Position numbers and translations under genes: made by a program | The notes under the pieces: generated by a model | What the model saw: the letters and a program-made list of their open reading frames with translations, nothing else | Database searches by the model: none | What the model was told of the DNA's origin: nothing | From: Alphaproteobacteria bacterium | GTDB taxonomy: Bacteria > Pseudomonadota > Alphaproteobacteria > UBA9655 | DNA length: 64,000 nt | Direction of reading: 5' to 3' | Assembly (NCBI GenBank): GCA_019748065.1 | Contig: JAIEQB010000010.1 | Location: forward strand, 29,179-93,178 | Shown here: piece by piece, positions 46,860-57,185 of the stretch | Numbering within the stretch: position 1 is the first letter of the stretch | Layout: every line of letters starts with the position of its first letter

Positions 46860-47323
46860 TGATCCTCATAGGGGTTTTGAATGTTGAGCGTTTGTAAAAT
46901 CCTTATTTCTAAACTTTCCATTTTTTCTGCTTCATGTTCTGCTTCATGATCATACCCTAAAAGATGCAAAAAACCATGAATAATCAGATGCAGAGTATGA
47001 TGAAAGGTTGAAATACCTAATTCCTGGGCTTCTTTTAAAACAGTTTCATAGGCCAAAATAATATCCCCAAGCTCTGCCTTTTCATCGGAAGGAAAAGAAA
47101 GCACATTGGTTGCCTTATCTTGATGACGAAAGGTTTTATTAAGAGCGTGGACTTCCTCATCAGTTGTCAATACCACACTGACTTCTCTTTTGGAAAAGTC
47201 CTCTCTCAAAGCACGTGATGTCTTTTCAAGGGCAAGGGTAATTTCATCTTCCAACAAAGGAGAGACCGTCTTCCAGCGTTTTTCTAAAATAATAAAATTA
47301 ATGATGGGCTTTTTTGCGCTCAT
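46856..47323 (-). CDS. ybeY: Endoribonuclease YbeY, 16S rRNA maturation and quality control
   Basis: About 155 residues. The zinc motif HGFLHLLGYDHEAEHE and the conserved NKTFRHQDKATNVLSF are present, with the Arg of RHQDK. It acts in 16S rRNA 3'-end processing. Start ATG 47323 is inside the end of phoH. Confidence 0.92.
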   Translation of the reverse strand: MSAKKPIINFIILEKRWKTVSPLLEDEITLALEKTSRALREDFSKREVSVVLTTDEEVHALNKTFRHQDKATNVLSFPSDEKAELGDIILAYETVLKEAQELGISTFHHTLHLIIHGFLHLLGYDHEAEHEAEKMESLEIRILQTLNIQNPYEDQ

Positions 47324-48281
47324 AAGCTCTAACAATACGTGAAACCAGAGGGTGACGCACTACGTCTCGCTCCGTAAAGTTAATATACCCAACGCCCTTA
47401 ACCCCTGCGAGGGTTGTCATGGCGTCCTGGAGTCCCGAAGGCGTTCCCTTGGGGAGATCAATTTGAGTCAGATCTCCTGTGATGATCATGCGAGAGTTAT
47501 TACCCAGGCGGGTCAAAAACATTTTCATTTGCACTTCAGTTGTGTTTTGAGCCTCATCCAAAATAATCACCGAATCAGAAAGGGTTCTACCGCGCATAAA
47601 AGCCAAGGGAGCTACCTCAATTTCTCCCAAAGCTAGCTTTTTCGTAACTTGTTCAAGGGGTAACATATCATGGAGCGCATCATAAAGGGGGCGCAAGTAA
47701 GGGTCGACTTTCTCTCGAATATCTCCCGGTAAAAAACCAAGTCGCTCTCCGGCCTCTACAGCAGGGCGCGACAAGATAAGCCGATCCATTCTCCCCGCAA
47801 GCATCATTTCAACGCCATAAGCAACCGCTAAATACGTCTTTCCCGTGCCCGCGGGGCCTTCGGCAAAGACAAGCTCATTTTCTTTCAAGGATTGAATATA
47901 GGCCGCTTGTTGGCGGGAGCGCGCCGTAATAACTCGGCGTTTTGTGGTGAGAAAGACTTCGTCATGAGATTCTTTGTCATTAGCATGACGAAAGGCCATC
48001 ATAACATCAGTTGAATCTATGTGTTTTCCTTCTTGAAGGTGAAGATAGAGAGAGGCTAAGACAGAACCCGCAATACGTGCGGATTCCTCTTCTCCCTGGA
48101 TAACAACTTCATTGCCGCGGGTTGAAATGATAACAGGCAATTCCTTTTCAAGCAACTTTAAGTTGCTTTCCTGACTTCCAAAAAGCTCAATAAGGAGAGA
48201 ATTATCTTCAAATTCTAAATACGTCGTTGAGGATTTGTCCTGATATTTCATAGCTTTTTCATTTTTGAACTTCATTTTCAT
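47298..48281 (-). CDS. phoH: PhoH-like ATPase (YbeZ)
   Basis: About 327 residues. A KH-like N-terminal region (LPVIISTRGNEVVIQG) and a P-loop ATPase: GPAGTGKTYLAVAYGVEM (Walker A) and VIILDEAQNTTEVQMKMFL (Walker B). It partners YbeY in RNA processing. ATG 48281 or 48251 are both possible starts, since neither has a clear ribosome site. Confidence 0.88.
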   Translation of the reverse strand: MKMKFKNEKAMKYQDKSSTTYLEFEDNSLLIELFGSQESNLKLLEKELPVIISTRGNEVVIQGEEESARIAGSVLASLYLHLQEGKHIDSTDVMMAFRHANDKESHDEVFLTTKRRVITARSRQQAAYIQSLKENELVFAEGPAGTGKTYLAVAYGVEMMLAGRMDRLILSRPAVEAGERLGFLPGDIREKVDPYLRPLYDALHDMLPLEQVTKKLALGEIEVAPLAFMRGRTLSDSVIILDEAQNTTEVQMKMFLTRLGNNSRMIITGDLTQIDLPKGTPSGLQDAMTTLAGVKGVGYINFTERDVVRHPLVSRIVRAYERKKAHH

Positions 48282-48485
48282 TATAGGTGAAAATCCAACG
48301 ATTTCAAGGAAGTTTCCAGTTCTTAAATCCCTTCGTGAAGGGAAGTGGAAGTTTACAAACAAAACCAATTATAATCCTTTTATTTCAATAAGTTATAACT
48401 TCCTCTTGCCAAACCCAACCGAGATCATTTAGATGAAGGTCCGTTGAGGTAAAGGGCAAACCCCCTTTTGTTTGGAGTGAATTAA

Positions 48486-49793
48486 TTGACAGCAACTGTA
48501 ATTACTCAAGAGTCCTTAAATGTTCCCCACAAGGGAAGTTATATCCGAAAAGTTATTTTGTCCTGCATGATAGGCAACGCCCTTGAATGGTATGATTTTG
48601 CTTTGTATGGTTTTTTTGCAAAAACCATTGGGCAACTTTTCTTTCCCAACTTTAGCACCTTTGCTTCTCTGATGGCCACCTTTGGCATCTTTGCGGCGGG
48701 ATTTATCATGCGGCCCCTAGGTGGCGTGATTTTTGGCCATATTGGCGATAAGATTGGGCGCAAGGACGCTCTTTTATGGTCAATCTACCTGATGGCCATT
48801 CCTACAGCCCTTATTGGTCTCCTGCCGACCTATGCTCAAATTGGCTGGTTTGCTCCCCTTCTTTTAACCTTAATTCGCTTGGCCCAAGGCCTTTCCATGG
48901 GCGGCGAGTTCACCGGCTCTATGATTTTCGTGGTAGAACACGCCCATACGGGGAATCGCGGTCTGTATGGAAGTTGGGTCGTTTTTAGTCTTCTGGTGGG
49001 AATTTTAGTGGGCTCTGCCGTTGCAACGTCAACCTGTCATTTCCTCTCCCAAGAAGAGCTCTATGCTTGGGGATGGCGTATTCCTTTTATTATCAGCATT
49101 GTTGGCGGTTTTGTTGGCTCCATTATGCGCCGGACAGTGGATGAACCTGAGCAGTTCAAACAAGCTAAGGCTCACCACAAAGAACATTCAACGCCTATCA
49201 TTGCACTGTTTAAATCCCATGCAAAAATGATTCTTTATGTCATTACCATCGAGCTTTCCCTCTCCATTGGGTTTTATATGATTGTCACTTTTATCAATAA
49301 CTACCTCACGGCTCTTCTCAATTTTTCAATGGTAATGAGTCTTTTGACAACAACCGTTGGTATGCTCGGCATGGGTGTCGCCATTCTTCTTTCAGGATGG
49401 CTTTCTGATAAAATTGGGAGAAAGCCGATTTTGATCTCAAGTGCTCTTGCCTTTACTTTTTTTGCCTATCCTCTCTTCATTGCCCTTGAGGGTGGTTTTA
49501 CTTCAGCTCTTATGGCTCAAGTTGCCCTTTCCTTTATTATGGGCTCATTCTTTGCCCCAATTCCCGCAACCCTTGTTGAGCTCTTCCCCCTTACGGTCCG
49601 TTCTTCAGGCATATCCATTTCTCACAGCTTAAGTATGGCGATCTTCGGGGGAAGTGCGCCACTTATCGCAACCGCTCTTATCAGTTATACAAGCAATAAT
49701 GCGGCGCCCGCCCTTTACTTAGGCGGCGCGTCTCTTATTGGGGCCATTGCCCTTTTCTTTATGAAAGAGCGTTCTAAGGAAGAGTTGCAATAA
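48486..49793 (+). CDS. Major facilitator transporter, ProP-like metabolite:H+ symporter family
   Basis: 435 residues with 12 membrane helices. The N-terminal signature is NALEWYDFALYGFFAKTIG. Loop 2-3 has GHIGDKIGRKDALLWS and loop 8-9 has GWLSDKIGRKPILISS. The family imports osmolytes, dicarboxylates or sugars; the substrate is not deducible. It starts at TTG 48486, 5 bases after GGAGTG. Upstream is a 117-base AT-rich gap. Confidence 0.88.
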   Translation: MTATVITQESLNVPHKGSYIRKVILSCMIGNALEWYDFALYGFFAKTIGQLFFPNFSTFASLMATFGIFAAGFIMRPLGGVIFGHIGDKIGRKDALLWSIYLMAIPTALIGLLPTYAQIGWFAPLLLTLIRLAQGLSMGGEFTGSMIFVVEHAHTGNRGLYGSWVVFSLLVGILVGSAVATSTCHFLSQEELYAWGWRIPFIISIVGGFVGSIMRRTVDEPEQFKQAKAHHKEHSTPIIALFKSHAKMILYVITIELSLSIGFYMIVTFINNYLTALLNFSMVMSLLTTTVGMLGMGVAILLSGWLSDKIGRKPILISSALAFTFFAYPLFIALEGGFTSALMAQVALSFIMGSFFAPIPATLVELFPLTVRSSGISISHSLSMAIFGGSAPLIATALISYTSNNAAPALYLGGASLIGAIALFFMKERSKEELQ

Positions 49794-50181
49794 ACGCATA
49801 ATCAGCGCACTGGGGTCCACATTTAGGAAGTCCCTGTGAGTTCATATAAGGCTTGCAAGAAATATTTTTGGGGCCACAGGTGCCTGTTTCACAGCTGCCC
49901 TCATCTGCATCACAATAATAGCACCCGTCACTCATGCAAAGCTCATAAAGCCGCATCCAGCGCTTTGTTTGATTTGAAGGAAGATTGTGGGGGGTTACCT
50001 TTCCTTTGGCATCAAAGCTCACCCTTTGGAGGCCAAAGGTATTGTCTAGCTTTTGACGAGCCCTCTCTCCCACATCCCATTGAGCATAAAAGCGCAGCGA
50101 TACATCGGGAATCTCTTCCCCGTAGGCAGAGCTTAAAAAAATCGGCAAAAGTAGTAGTCCCCGTAAAACTTGGTACTTCAT
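49774..50181 (-). CDS. Exported Cys-rich protein, unknown
   Basis: About 135 residues. The signal peptide is [21 protein letters not shown] (start ATG 50181). The mature part has ten cysteines in the second half: [26 protein letters not shown], then KCGPQC. These suggest disulfide cross-links or metal. No family is recognised. Its end overlaps the MFS gene end by 20 bases. Confidence 0.55.
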   Translation of the reverse strand: MKYQVLRGLLLLPIFLSSAYGEEIPDVSLRFYAQWDVGERARQKLDNTFGLQRVSFDAKGKVTPHNLPSNQTKRWMRLYELCMSDGCYYCDADEGSCETGTCGPKNISCKPYMNSQGLPKCGPQCADYAFIATLP

Positions 50182-50260
50182 TTTCTCTCCTGTCAGAGAA
50201 GTCCCCAGCACTAAAGGTGCCATATTTAAGGGGATAAAAAAAGGAGAAACTTCAAAATAC

Positions 50261-50266
50261 TATAAT
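50261..50266 (+). promoter_or_regulatory. Possible -10 box for ssb
   Basis: A perfect TATAAT stands 67 bases before the ssb start codon. No good -35 box is found 16-18 bases upstream, so support is weak. Confidence 0.3.
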
Positions 50267-50335
50267 ATATCTATGGCACTTCAAAATAAGATGGCCTATA
50301 ATAATAGGGTCACTCTGAAAAGTAAGGAGAAAATG

Positions 50336-50791
50336 ATGGCAGCTAGCGTTAATAAAGTCATTTTAGTAGGAAACCTAGGAAAAGATCCTGAAGTCCGTAT
50401 GACTCAGGAAGGTATGAAGATTGTTAACCTTGCCTTAGCCACTTCCGAACAGTGGAAAGATAAGAGCACGCAAGAGCGTAAAGAGCGTACGGAATGGCAT
50501 CGTGTTGTGATCTTTAATGAACATCTTGCCGACGTTGCTGATAAGTACTTGCGTAAGGGTAGTAAAATTTACATTGAAGGACAACTCCAAACCCGCAAAT
50601 GGACAGACCAGGAAGGGAAAGAGCGTTACACCACAGAAGTTATCATTCCGCGTTTCCGGGGAGAACTCACCATGCTGGACAGCCGAGGTCAGAGTGCAGA
50701 TACCGAGATCCCCTCCTTTGAAGGGCCTAAAAATAGCGCCCGTGAAGAGCCAGCCTCTTTAGGTGAAATTGACGACGAGATTCCATTTTAA
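50336..50791 (+). CDS. ssb: Single-stranded DNA-binding protein
   Basis: About 151 residues. The OB fold begins [21 protein letters not shown] and continues [19 protein letters not shown] and [13 protein letters not shown]. The acidic tip EIDDEIPF at the end is the site that binds partner proteins. ATG 50336 follows AAGGAGA. It is 21 bases upstream of gyrA, the usual neighbour in Alphaproteobacteria. Confidence 0.95.
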   Translation: MAASVNKVILVGNLGKDPEVRMTQEGMKIVNLALATSEQWKDKSTQERKERTEWHRVVIFNEHLADVADKYLRKGSKIYIEGQLQTRKWTDQEGKERYTTEVIIPRFRGELTMLDSRGQSADTEIPSFEGPKNSAREEPASLGEIDDEIPF

Positions 50792-50812
50792 GTTTTTTAA
50801 AGGAGCTTCCCT

Positions 50813-53488
50813 TTGACTGAAAACAAGGCCATTGCTTTTGTGAATATAGAAGATGAGATGAAAAACTCTTATCTCGATTACGCGATGAGCGTCATCGTCA
50901 GTCGTGCTTTGCCTGACGTCCGCGATGGACTTAAACCTGTTCACAGACGCATTCTCTATGCCATGTATGAGTCAGGATATGATTACAGTCGCCCCCATAA
51001 AAAATCAGCCCATATCGTGGGAGGCGTTATTGCGAAATACCATCCTCATAGCACGGAAGCCGTTTATGATTCTTTGGTACGTATGGCCCAAACCTTTTCC
51101 TTGCGACTCCCTCTTATCGACAGTCAAGGAAACTTTGGATCCATGGATGGAGATCCTGCGGCAGCTATGCGATACACGGAAGCGCGCCTTTCTCGCCCTG
51201 CCCACTACCTTCTTACTGATATTGATAAGGAAACCGTGGATTTTAGAGCCAACTACGATGAATCAACCGTAGAGCCGACCGTTCTCCCTAGCCGTATCCC
51301 TAACCTTCTTGTTAATGGTGCTGGCGGTATCGCTGTGGGCATGGCCACAAATATTCCTTCCCATAACCTAGGAGAAATCATTGACGGTTGCTGTGCTCTG
51401 ATTGAAAACCCTGATTTAACCGTTGAAGAACTTATGGAACATATTCCAGGCCCTGATTTTCCAACAGGAGGCCTCATCATGGGAAGACGGGGCATTTATA
51501 GCGCTTTTAAAACAGGTCGTGGATCTCTTATCATTCGCAGCCGGACCCATATTGAAACCATTCGGAAAGACCGGGAAGCCATCATTGTCACGGAAATTCC
51601 CTACCAAGTCAATAAAGCCAAAATGATTGAGCGCATGGCGGAGCTCGTTATTAATAAAGAGCTTGAAGGTATCTCTAACCTTCAAGATGAATCGGATCGT
51701 AATGGGGTTCGGGTTGTTATTGAATTGAAAAAGGATGCCATTCCTGAAGTCGTTCTTAATCGTCTTTATACCATGACTCCTCTCCAAACAAGCTTTGGGG
51801 TGAACATGCTTGCCTTGAATGGAGGGCGTCCTCAACAAATGGGGCTCAAGGAAATCCTTGAATGCTTTATTCTGTTCCGTGAGGAGGTCATTACAAGGCG
51901 CACACAATATGAACTGAAAAAAGCGCGGGATCGTGCTCATATTTTAGTGGGCCTTGCTTTGGCTGTTGCGAATCTTGATGAAATGATCGCTCTCATTCGA
52001 AAAGCTCCTGATCCCCAAACGGCAAAAGATCAAATCCTCTCTCGCCCTTGGGCTGTACAAGATATTGAGCCACTCATTCAACTTATTGATGAGCCTGGGT
52101 ATCCGATTATTAATGGCACTTACAAGATGTCAGAGGTTCAAGCTAAAGCTATTCTTGATCTAAGGCTTCATCGCCTCACCGGCCTTGAGCGGGAAAAGAT
52201 TGCTCAAGAACTTCACGAAATCGTGGGAGAAATTAAAGAATATCTCCATATTCTAAGCTCACGTGATCGCCGTCTCGAAATTTTGCGCACAGAACTTATT
52301 GAAATCAAAGAAAATTACGCAACCCCCCGACGCACCACCATTGAAGATGCTGAAATGAATGCGGATGAGGAAGATCTTATTCAACGGGAAGACATGGTTG
52401 TCACCGTTAGTCTTGGAGGGTATATCAAACGCGTTCCTGTGACGACCTACCGTGCTCAAAAACGCGGCGGCAAGGGACGTTCTGGCATGGCCACCCGTGA
52501 GGAAGATGCAGTTTCAGAACTTTTTGTGGCCAACACCCATACCCAAATGTTGTTTTTCACAACCTCAGGACGTGTCTTTGGAATGAAGGTCTATAGACTT
52601 CCTCTTGGTACACCTCAAGCACGCGGCAAAGCCATTGTGAATCTTTTGCCTCTCGAAGAGGGCGAAACAATCTCCACAATTATGCCTATGCCTGATGATG
52701 AAGCTCTCTGGGAAAAGATGCATATCCTTTTCGCTACTTCCTCGGGGCAGGTCAGAAGAAACGCCCTTTCCGATTTTACGAATATTCGAGCTAATGGAAA
52801 GATTGCCATGAAGCTGGAAGAAGGGGAGCAACTTATTGCTGTCAGCTCTTGTAACGAGACAAATGATGTGCTCTTGACAACAAGAGAAGGCCGTTGCATT
52901 CGTTTTGCCGTGACTGACGTCCGTGAATTCGTTGGAAGGACTTCAACGGGTGTTCGTGGAATTCGTCTCACGAAAGGCGATAAAATCGTCTCTATGTCTA
53001 TTCTTCATCAAGTTGATTTTACTATTGAAGAGCGGGATGCTTATCTGAAACAAGCCATGAAGTTGCGTCGTCAGGAAGGGGATGAAGCCAGTGATGAGGC
53101 CACAATTTCCTTATCTCAAGAACGCTTTGAGGCGATGGATACGGTGGAAGAGTTTATTCTTTCTGTCAGTGAAAATGGTTTTGGAAAGCGCAGTTCTGCT
53201 TATGAATATCGTTGTACAAACCGAGGCGGCCAAGGGATCACAACCATGGATGTGACCACTAAAACAGGTAAACTTGTGGATTCCTTCCCCATCAAGGCTG
53301 AAGATGACATTATGCTTGTAACAAATACGGGTAAACTCATCCGTTGCCCTGTTCATGACATCCGTATTGCAGGAAGACGTACTCAAGGCGTCACGCTTTT
53401 CCGGGTTGATAAGGATGAAGCTGTCGTTTCTGTTGCTCGCATTCAAGACGATGGACATGAAGAGCTAGAAGAGCTGGATAATGCCTAA
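50813..53488 (+). CDS. gyrA: DNA gyrase subunit A
   Basis: 891 residues. The catalytic Tyr is in AMRYTEARL. The C-terminal domain has a GyrA-box, QKRGGKG. It cuts and rejoins DNA to introduce negative supercoils with GyrB. In the quinolone-determining region the usual HPHGDSAVYD reads [10 protein letters not shown]: Gly81, Asp82 and Ser83 (E. coli numbers) become Ser, Thr and Glu. Asp87 is kept. Start is TTG 50813, preceded by AAAGGAG. It overlaps coaD by 8 bases. Confidence 0.95.
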   Translation: MTENKAIAFVNIEDEMKNSYLDYAMSVIVSRALPDVRDGLKPVHRRILYAMYESGYDYSRPHKKSAHIVGGVIAKYHPHSTEAVYDSLVRMAQTFSLRLPLIDSQGNFGSMDGDPAAAMRYTEARLSRPAHYLLTDIDKETVDFRANYDESTVEPTVLPSRIPNLLVNGAGGIAVGMATNIPSHNLGEIIDGCCALIENPDLTVEELMEHIPGPDFPTGGLIMGRRGIYSAFKTGRGSLIIRSRTHIETIRKDREAIIVTEIPYQVNKAKMIERMAELVINKELEGISNLQDESDRNGVRVVIELKKDAIPEVVLNRLYTMTPLQTSFGVNMLALNGGRPQQMGLKEILECFILFREEVITRRTQYELKKARDRAHILVGLALAVANLDEMIALIRKAPDPQTAKDQILSRPWAVQDIEPLIQLIDEPGYPIINGTYKMSEVQAKAILDLRLHRLTGLEREKIAQELHEIVGEIKEYLHILSSRDRRLEILRTELIEIKENYATPRRTTIEDAEMNADEEDLIQREDMVVTVSLGGYIKRVPVTTYRAQKRGGKGRSGMATREEDAVSELFVANTHTQMLFFTTSGRVFGMKVYRLPLGTPQARGKAIVNLLPLEEGETISTIMPMPDDEALWEKMHILFATSSGQVRRNALSDFTNIRANGKIAMKLEEGEQLIAVSSCNETNDVLLTTREGRCIRFAVTDVREFVGRTSTGVRGIRLTKGDKIVSMSILHQVDFTIEERDAYLKQAMKLRRQEGDEASDEATISLSQERFEAMDTVEEFILSVSENGFGKRSSAYEYRCTNRGGQGITTMDVTTKTGKLVDSFPIKAEDDIMLVTNTGKLIRCPVHDIRIAGRRTQGVTLFRVDKDEAVVSVARIQDDGHEELEELDNA

Positions 53489-53981
53489 GCCATTACATAT
53501 CGGCATTTATCCTGGCACATTTGACCCCATTACCCTGGGCCACCTTGACATTATTCAACGGGCAACGTGCATTCTTGATCGTCTTATCATTGCTGTGGCA
53601 ACCAATAGTGAAAAAACCCCCTTATTTTCGATTGAAGAGCGCATTCAACTTATTGAACAGGAAATTAAATCTCTTTCACTCGCTCAGGGAGTTGAAATTT
53701 CCGTGAAGCGTTTTGATACCCTTCTTGTCAATTTTGCTAAGCAAGAAGGGGCTCACATTCTCGTGAGGGGGCTCCGTCCTGTCTCTGACTTTGAATATGA
53801 GTTTCAAATGGCCGGAACCAACCGTACCTTATGCCCAGAAATTGAAACGGTTTTCCTTGTCGCCTCTGAAAAATGCCAATTGATCGCCTCTCATCTTGTC
53901 AAGGAAATTGCCCGTTTAAAAGGAGACACAACCCCCTTTGTTTCCAAGAACGTTAGTGATAAGTTGAAAGAACGCTTTTAA
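53481..53981 (+). CDS. coaD: Phosphopantetheine adenylyltransferase
   Basis: 166 residues. It makes dephospho-CoA. The nucleotidyl-transferase motifs are present: [18 protein letters not shown] (T/HxGH family), [17 protein letters not shown] and [19 protein letters not shown]. It overlaps gyrA by 8 bases, so it is translationally coupled. Convergent with the exporter gene. Confidence 0.95.
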   Translation: MPKPLHIGIYPGTFDPITLGHLDIIQRATCILDRLIIAVATNSEKTPLFSIEERIQLIEQEIKSLSLAQGVEISVKRFDTLLVNFAKQEGAHILVRGLRPVSDFEYEFQMAGTNRTLCPEIETVFLVASEKCQLIASHLVKEIARLKGDTTPFVSKNVSDKLKERF

Positions 53982-54634
53982 GAACAGACACAGCTTGGTG
54001 CCCATAAAATCAAAGAAAGCCCAATCGCCCACATCACGCAGCCAATGAAAAAATCAAGAATTTTCCATGAAAGTGGTTTTTGAAAAAAAGGCCCTAAATA
54101 ACCTGCTCCATAACCTACGGTAAAAAACCAGATAAAAGAAGCAAGAATCGCCCCCAAAGCAAAGAAAATCCTTTCAAATTCAGAAAATTGAGCTCCAATA
54201 CTTCCCAAAAGCACAACCGTATCCAAGTAAACATGGGGATTCAAAAAACTTAGAGCCAGAACGGTTCCTATAGTCATTTTTAGATTTGGACGCTCACGGC
54301 TCTTCTCAATTTTAAGGGATCCAGACTTAAAGACTGAACGAAAAGAACGAAATCCATAATATCCCAAAAAGACAGCCCCGCCCCACCTTGCAATCGTCAA
54401 AAGAAGTATGTTTGAAGCCACAACAGCCCCAAAGCCACCTACACCCACACAGATAAGGAGAGCATCAATGAGCGCACATATAAGGGCCGTTATAAAAACA
54501 TAATTTTTTAAAATTCCTTGTTTAAGAACAAAAGCATTTTGGGCCCCGATGGCAATAATCAAGCCCGCTCCCGTTCCACATCCTTCAAGGAAAGGAGCTA
54601 CACAAAAACTTTCCAAAACCCTCTCCAAAAACAT
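53978..54634 (-). CDS. LysE/ArgO-family amino-acid exporter
   Basis: 218 residues with about six membrane helices. The N-terminal signature GLIIAIGAQNAFVLKQGI and the conserved FLNPHVYLDTVVLLGSI identify the LysE/ArgO branch, which exports lysine or arginine. The exact substrate is inferred. It overlaps coaD by 4 bases, and the upstream gap holds tRNA-Gly on the other strand. Confidence 0.85.
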   Translation of the reverse strand: MFLERVLESFCVAPFLEGCGTGAGLIIAIGAQNAFVLKQGILKNYVFITALICALIDALLICVGVGGFGAVVASNILLLTIARWGGAVFLGYYGFRSFRSVFKSGSLKIEKSRERPNLKMTIGTVLALSFLNPHVYLDTVVLLGSIGAQFSEFERIFFALGAILASFIWFFTVGYGAGYLGPFFQKPLSWKILDFFIGCVMWAIGLSLILWAPSCVCS

Positions 54635-54737
54635 TTAATTTTCAAACAATTATATAAAATCTTAAAAATTTTACAATGATATCCCTTTTCCTCTTGAAAA
54701 TAGGCTGATCCTCGTTATGATGGCCCCACCTATTTAA

Positions 54738-54812
54738 GCGGGCGTAGCTCAGGGGTAGAGCACAACCTTGCCAAGGTTGGGGTCGAGGGTTCAAATCCCT
54801 TCGCCCGCTCCA
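54738..54812 (+). tRNA. tRNA-Gly (GCC)
   Basis: The acceptor stem GCGGGCG/CGCCCGC, the D arm GCTCAGGGGTAGAGC and the T arm GAGGGTTCAAATCCCT are all present. The anticodon loop TTGCCAA gives GCC. CCA is encoded. A transposase relic begins 11 bases downstream. Confidence 0.96.
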
Positions 54813-54822
54813 GTAATCACTT

Positions 54823-55352
54823 TTGTCCGACCCGGACACATAGGTAACAGACTGTACCGAGGACATAGGTGACACCCCTATCCGCAAAAGGGGTTGTCTA
54901 AAGGTTGTAAAGTCCTCTCTTCTAAATCAATGTATCCAAGATCATAACACATAAAGCTAACCAACCAAATATTTTCCTCGACCTCTTTAAGACCTAACAA
55001 TTGTCCTGAAAAGACTGTGGAGAGGTTGACTTTCTTACGATGCAAACAAATGCGGCCACAACTCGTAACAAGAATCGTATAAGCATGAAAGGTAGCAGGA
55101 TCACTGGTTTAATGCGCTCAATATTAATACCTAGCCGTAGCCACCAAACAGAAAGTTTACTTAAATGAAATAAAGAGTTAGCAGAGGCAAAGGGAACGTC
55201 ATTATCCGTCGAATAGCTTGGGGTAAGTCCCGTTCTTGAAACAATCTCTCGAAGGCCGTGAAAGCTAAATCTTCACGAGTGGATTCCAAGGCTTCATACA
55301 GTAATAGATAACGTGATGCATGATCTGTCACAGTAAGAGGATAACAATACCT
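54823..55352 (-). mobile_element. IS481-family transposase relic
   Basis: On the minus strand the sequence starts near 55352 with YPLTVTDHASRYLLLYEALES and LFQERDLPQAIR, then changes frame to DNDVPFASANSLFHLSKLSV and WWLRLGINIERIKP. After an internal deletion it returns as DPATFHAYTILVTSCGRICL, RKKVNLSTVF and ENIWLVSFMCYDLGYID, ending at TAG 54878-54880. These are blocks of the IS481 transposase core and C-terminus. At 54823-54877 is the probable terminal region, with CACCTATGT repeats. The N-terminus is missing, so it is inactive. Confidence 0.75.
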
Positions 55353-55581
55353 TGAAAGTAAGGTAACGATGCTCTGGTTATAAATCAATAGGGTTGTTGA
55401 GAGTATAAAGAGGCTTAGTAGTACGTAATCAGCGTTTGGACAAAATGAAGTCAATTAATCTGTCTTCAAAAAAACGGGGCTTTTTAACCTCTGTAATCTT
55501 ATCCCTTGAAAAAATACTTCTTAAAATAATCACAGAACAACCCCTTGTACAGTTAAGAGAAAATAAGTTACAAAGTACATT

Positions 55582-56580
55582 ATGGCTCACGAACTTTCTT
55601 CTACAACACTCAAAATTCTCGATATCTTAAATGATTGCAAAGTTCATGCTGGAACTGATATTGCAGGAGACTTACATATTTCTCGCACGGCCATATGGAA
55701 AGTCATTAATCGATTAAAACATTACGATGTCGATATACAATCACACCATCAGGGATATGGGTTGAAGTCTCCTCTTATCCTCTTGGATAAAAAGAAAATT
55801 GAGGATTTAATCAATGATCCAAGCATTACGTTAGAATGTTTTGAAACCCTTCCGTCAACAAGTGAGTATTTAAAAGATAAAATTCCATTAAACAATCCAC
55901 TTGTCTGCCTTGTGGAGCATCAATCAAAAGGAAAGGGGCGCATGGGAAGATCTTGGGCCTCTCCCTTTGGGCGGAATATTTATTGTAGTTTTAGTACTCT
56001 CTTTCATAAGGATATCAGTGAGATGTCGGGTTTAAGTCTGGTGGTTGGTATTTTAACGGCAAACGTTCTTGAGTCTTTGGATCCAAAAGTAAAGCCCCTG
56101 CTAAAATGGCCAAATGATCTTTACGTTAATCATAAAAAGATGGGAGGGATTTTAATTGATATTATTGCTGAGGCCTACGGAAATTGCACGGCTATTATCA
56201 GTGTGGGTTTAAATATCAATATGAAGGATGCTGAATTAGAGGGGGTTGATCAACCTTGGACCTCTTTGGAACACATGTTAAATGTAAAGTCGGATCGTAA
56301 CCTTATCGTTGCCCAACTTATCCAGTCTGTTTTCAAGGGGATCGACGTTTTCGCGAAACACGGAATGGAGCCCTTCCTTGATAAGTGGAAAGAATATGAT
56401 TTATTAGAAAACAAACACATTTCTGTAAGCCAGGGAGCAGAAATCATCTCTGGTATTGCACGAGGCATTAATCCACAGGGTTACTTGCTGTTAGAACTTC
56501 TTTCAGGCGAGGTAAGAAAGCTGTCTTACGGAGATACAACGCTTTTAAAGAACGGATCAGATTCCTCAAAGAGAATATAG
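55582..56580 (+). CDS. birA: BirA, biotin-protein ligase with DNA-binding domain
   Basis: 332 residues. The N-terminal winged helix (about residues 1-65, with HISRTAIWKVINRLKHY) precedes the ligase core, which has GKGRMGRSWASPFGRNIY (biotinyl-AMP loop), LKWPNDLYVNHKKMGGIL and a C-terminal SH3-like cap. It attaches biotin to carboxylases and represses bio genes. Many Alphaproteobacteria have BirA without the DNA-binding part, so the full type fits transfer with the bio genes. The end overlaps bioD by 55 bases, convergent. Confidence 0.92.
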   Translation: MAHELSSTTLKILDILNDCKVHAGTDIAGDLHISRTAIWKVINRLKHYDVDIQSHHQGYGLKSPLILLDKKKIEDLINDPSITLECFETLPSTSEYLKDKIPLNNPLVCLVEHQSKGKGRMGRSWASPFGRNIYCSFSTLFHKDISEMSGLSLVVGILTANVLESLDPKVKPLLKWPNDLYVNHKKMGGILIDIIAEAYGNCTAIISVGLNINMKDAELEGVDQPWTSLEHMLNVKSDRNLIVAQLIQSVFKGIDVFAKHGMEPFLDKWKEYDLLENKHISVSQGAEIISGIARGINPQGYLLLELLSGEVRKLSYGDTTLLKNGSDSSKRI

Positions 56581-57185
56581 CCTAAATAGGGGATCTCTTT
56601 TAAATAATGTTTCAGTGTGGTTATGTTCTCGTCAACACACTCTGTGAGAGGGTCAATATGATTAATGATCCACCCTTTTATAGGGATTTGATAGGCCTTA
56701 AGCATGGCTATGCTGAGCAACGTATGGTTAAGACATCCCAATTTCAACCCAACGACAAATAACACTGGAATATTCAAAGCCTTAATCAAATCCAGCTGCA
56801 GTTCTTTTTTATTGAACGGTACCATAAGTCCTCCAACACCTTCAATCAGCATCACATCGTGATTTATTTGTGCAATGTTTTGAATATGATCAGAAATTTC
56901 CTGCGCCCTTAATTTCAGTCCTTCTTTTTGAGCAGCAATATGAGGAGCCACGGGTGTTTTGAAGCAAAAAGGGTTAACTTGGGAGTATGTTAAGTGGATA
57001 GAGGCTGCTTTCTGCAATGTATAGGCATCTTGATTAATGTATTGGCCTTCGATCCACTCACATCCTGAAGCAACAGGCTTTAAACCAATAGTTTGAAGGC
57101 CCTGCTCATTCCATTTTTTGAGGAGAAGATGAGACACATAAGTCTTTCCAACGTTCGTATCTGTTCCGGTCATAAAGATTTTCAT
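56526..57185 (-). CDS. bioD: Dethiobiotin synthetase
   Basis: 219 residues. It closes the ureido ring of dethiobiotin with ATP and CO2. The P-loop is FMTGTDTNVGKTYVSHLLL, and the substrate loop is IEGVGGLMVPF. It overlaps bioC by 4 bases and is the last gene of the operon bioB-F-H-C-D. Confidence 0.93.
   Translation of the reverse strand: MKIFMTGTDTNVGKTYVSHLLLKKWNEQGLQTIGLKPVASGCEWIEGQYINQDAYTLQKAASIHLTYSQVNPFCFKTPVAPHIAAQKEGLKLRAQEISDHIQNIAQINHDVMLIEGVGGLMVPFNKKELQLDLIKALNIPVLFVVGLKLGCLNHTLLSIAMLKAYQIPIKGWIINHIDPLTECVDENITTLKHYLKEIPYLGYILFEESDPFFKSVVSP

Noticed and set aside
54642..54887. A minus-strand frame across tRNA-Gly
   Set aside because: The middle is simply the reverse complement of the tRNA; such translated tRNA frames are a common artefact.
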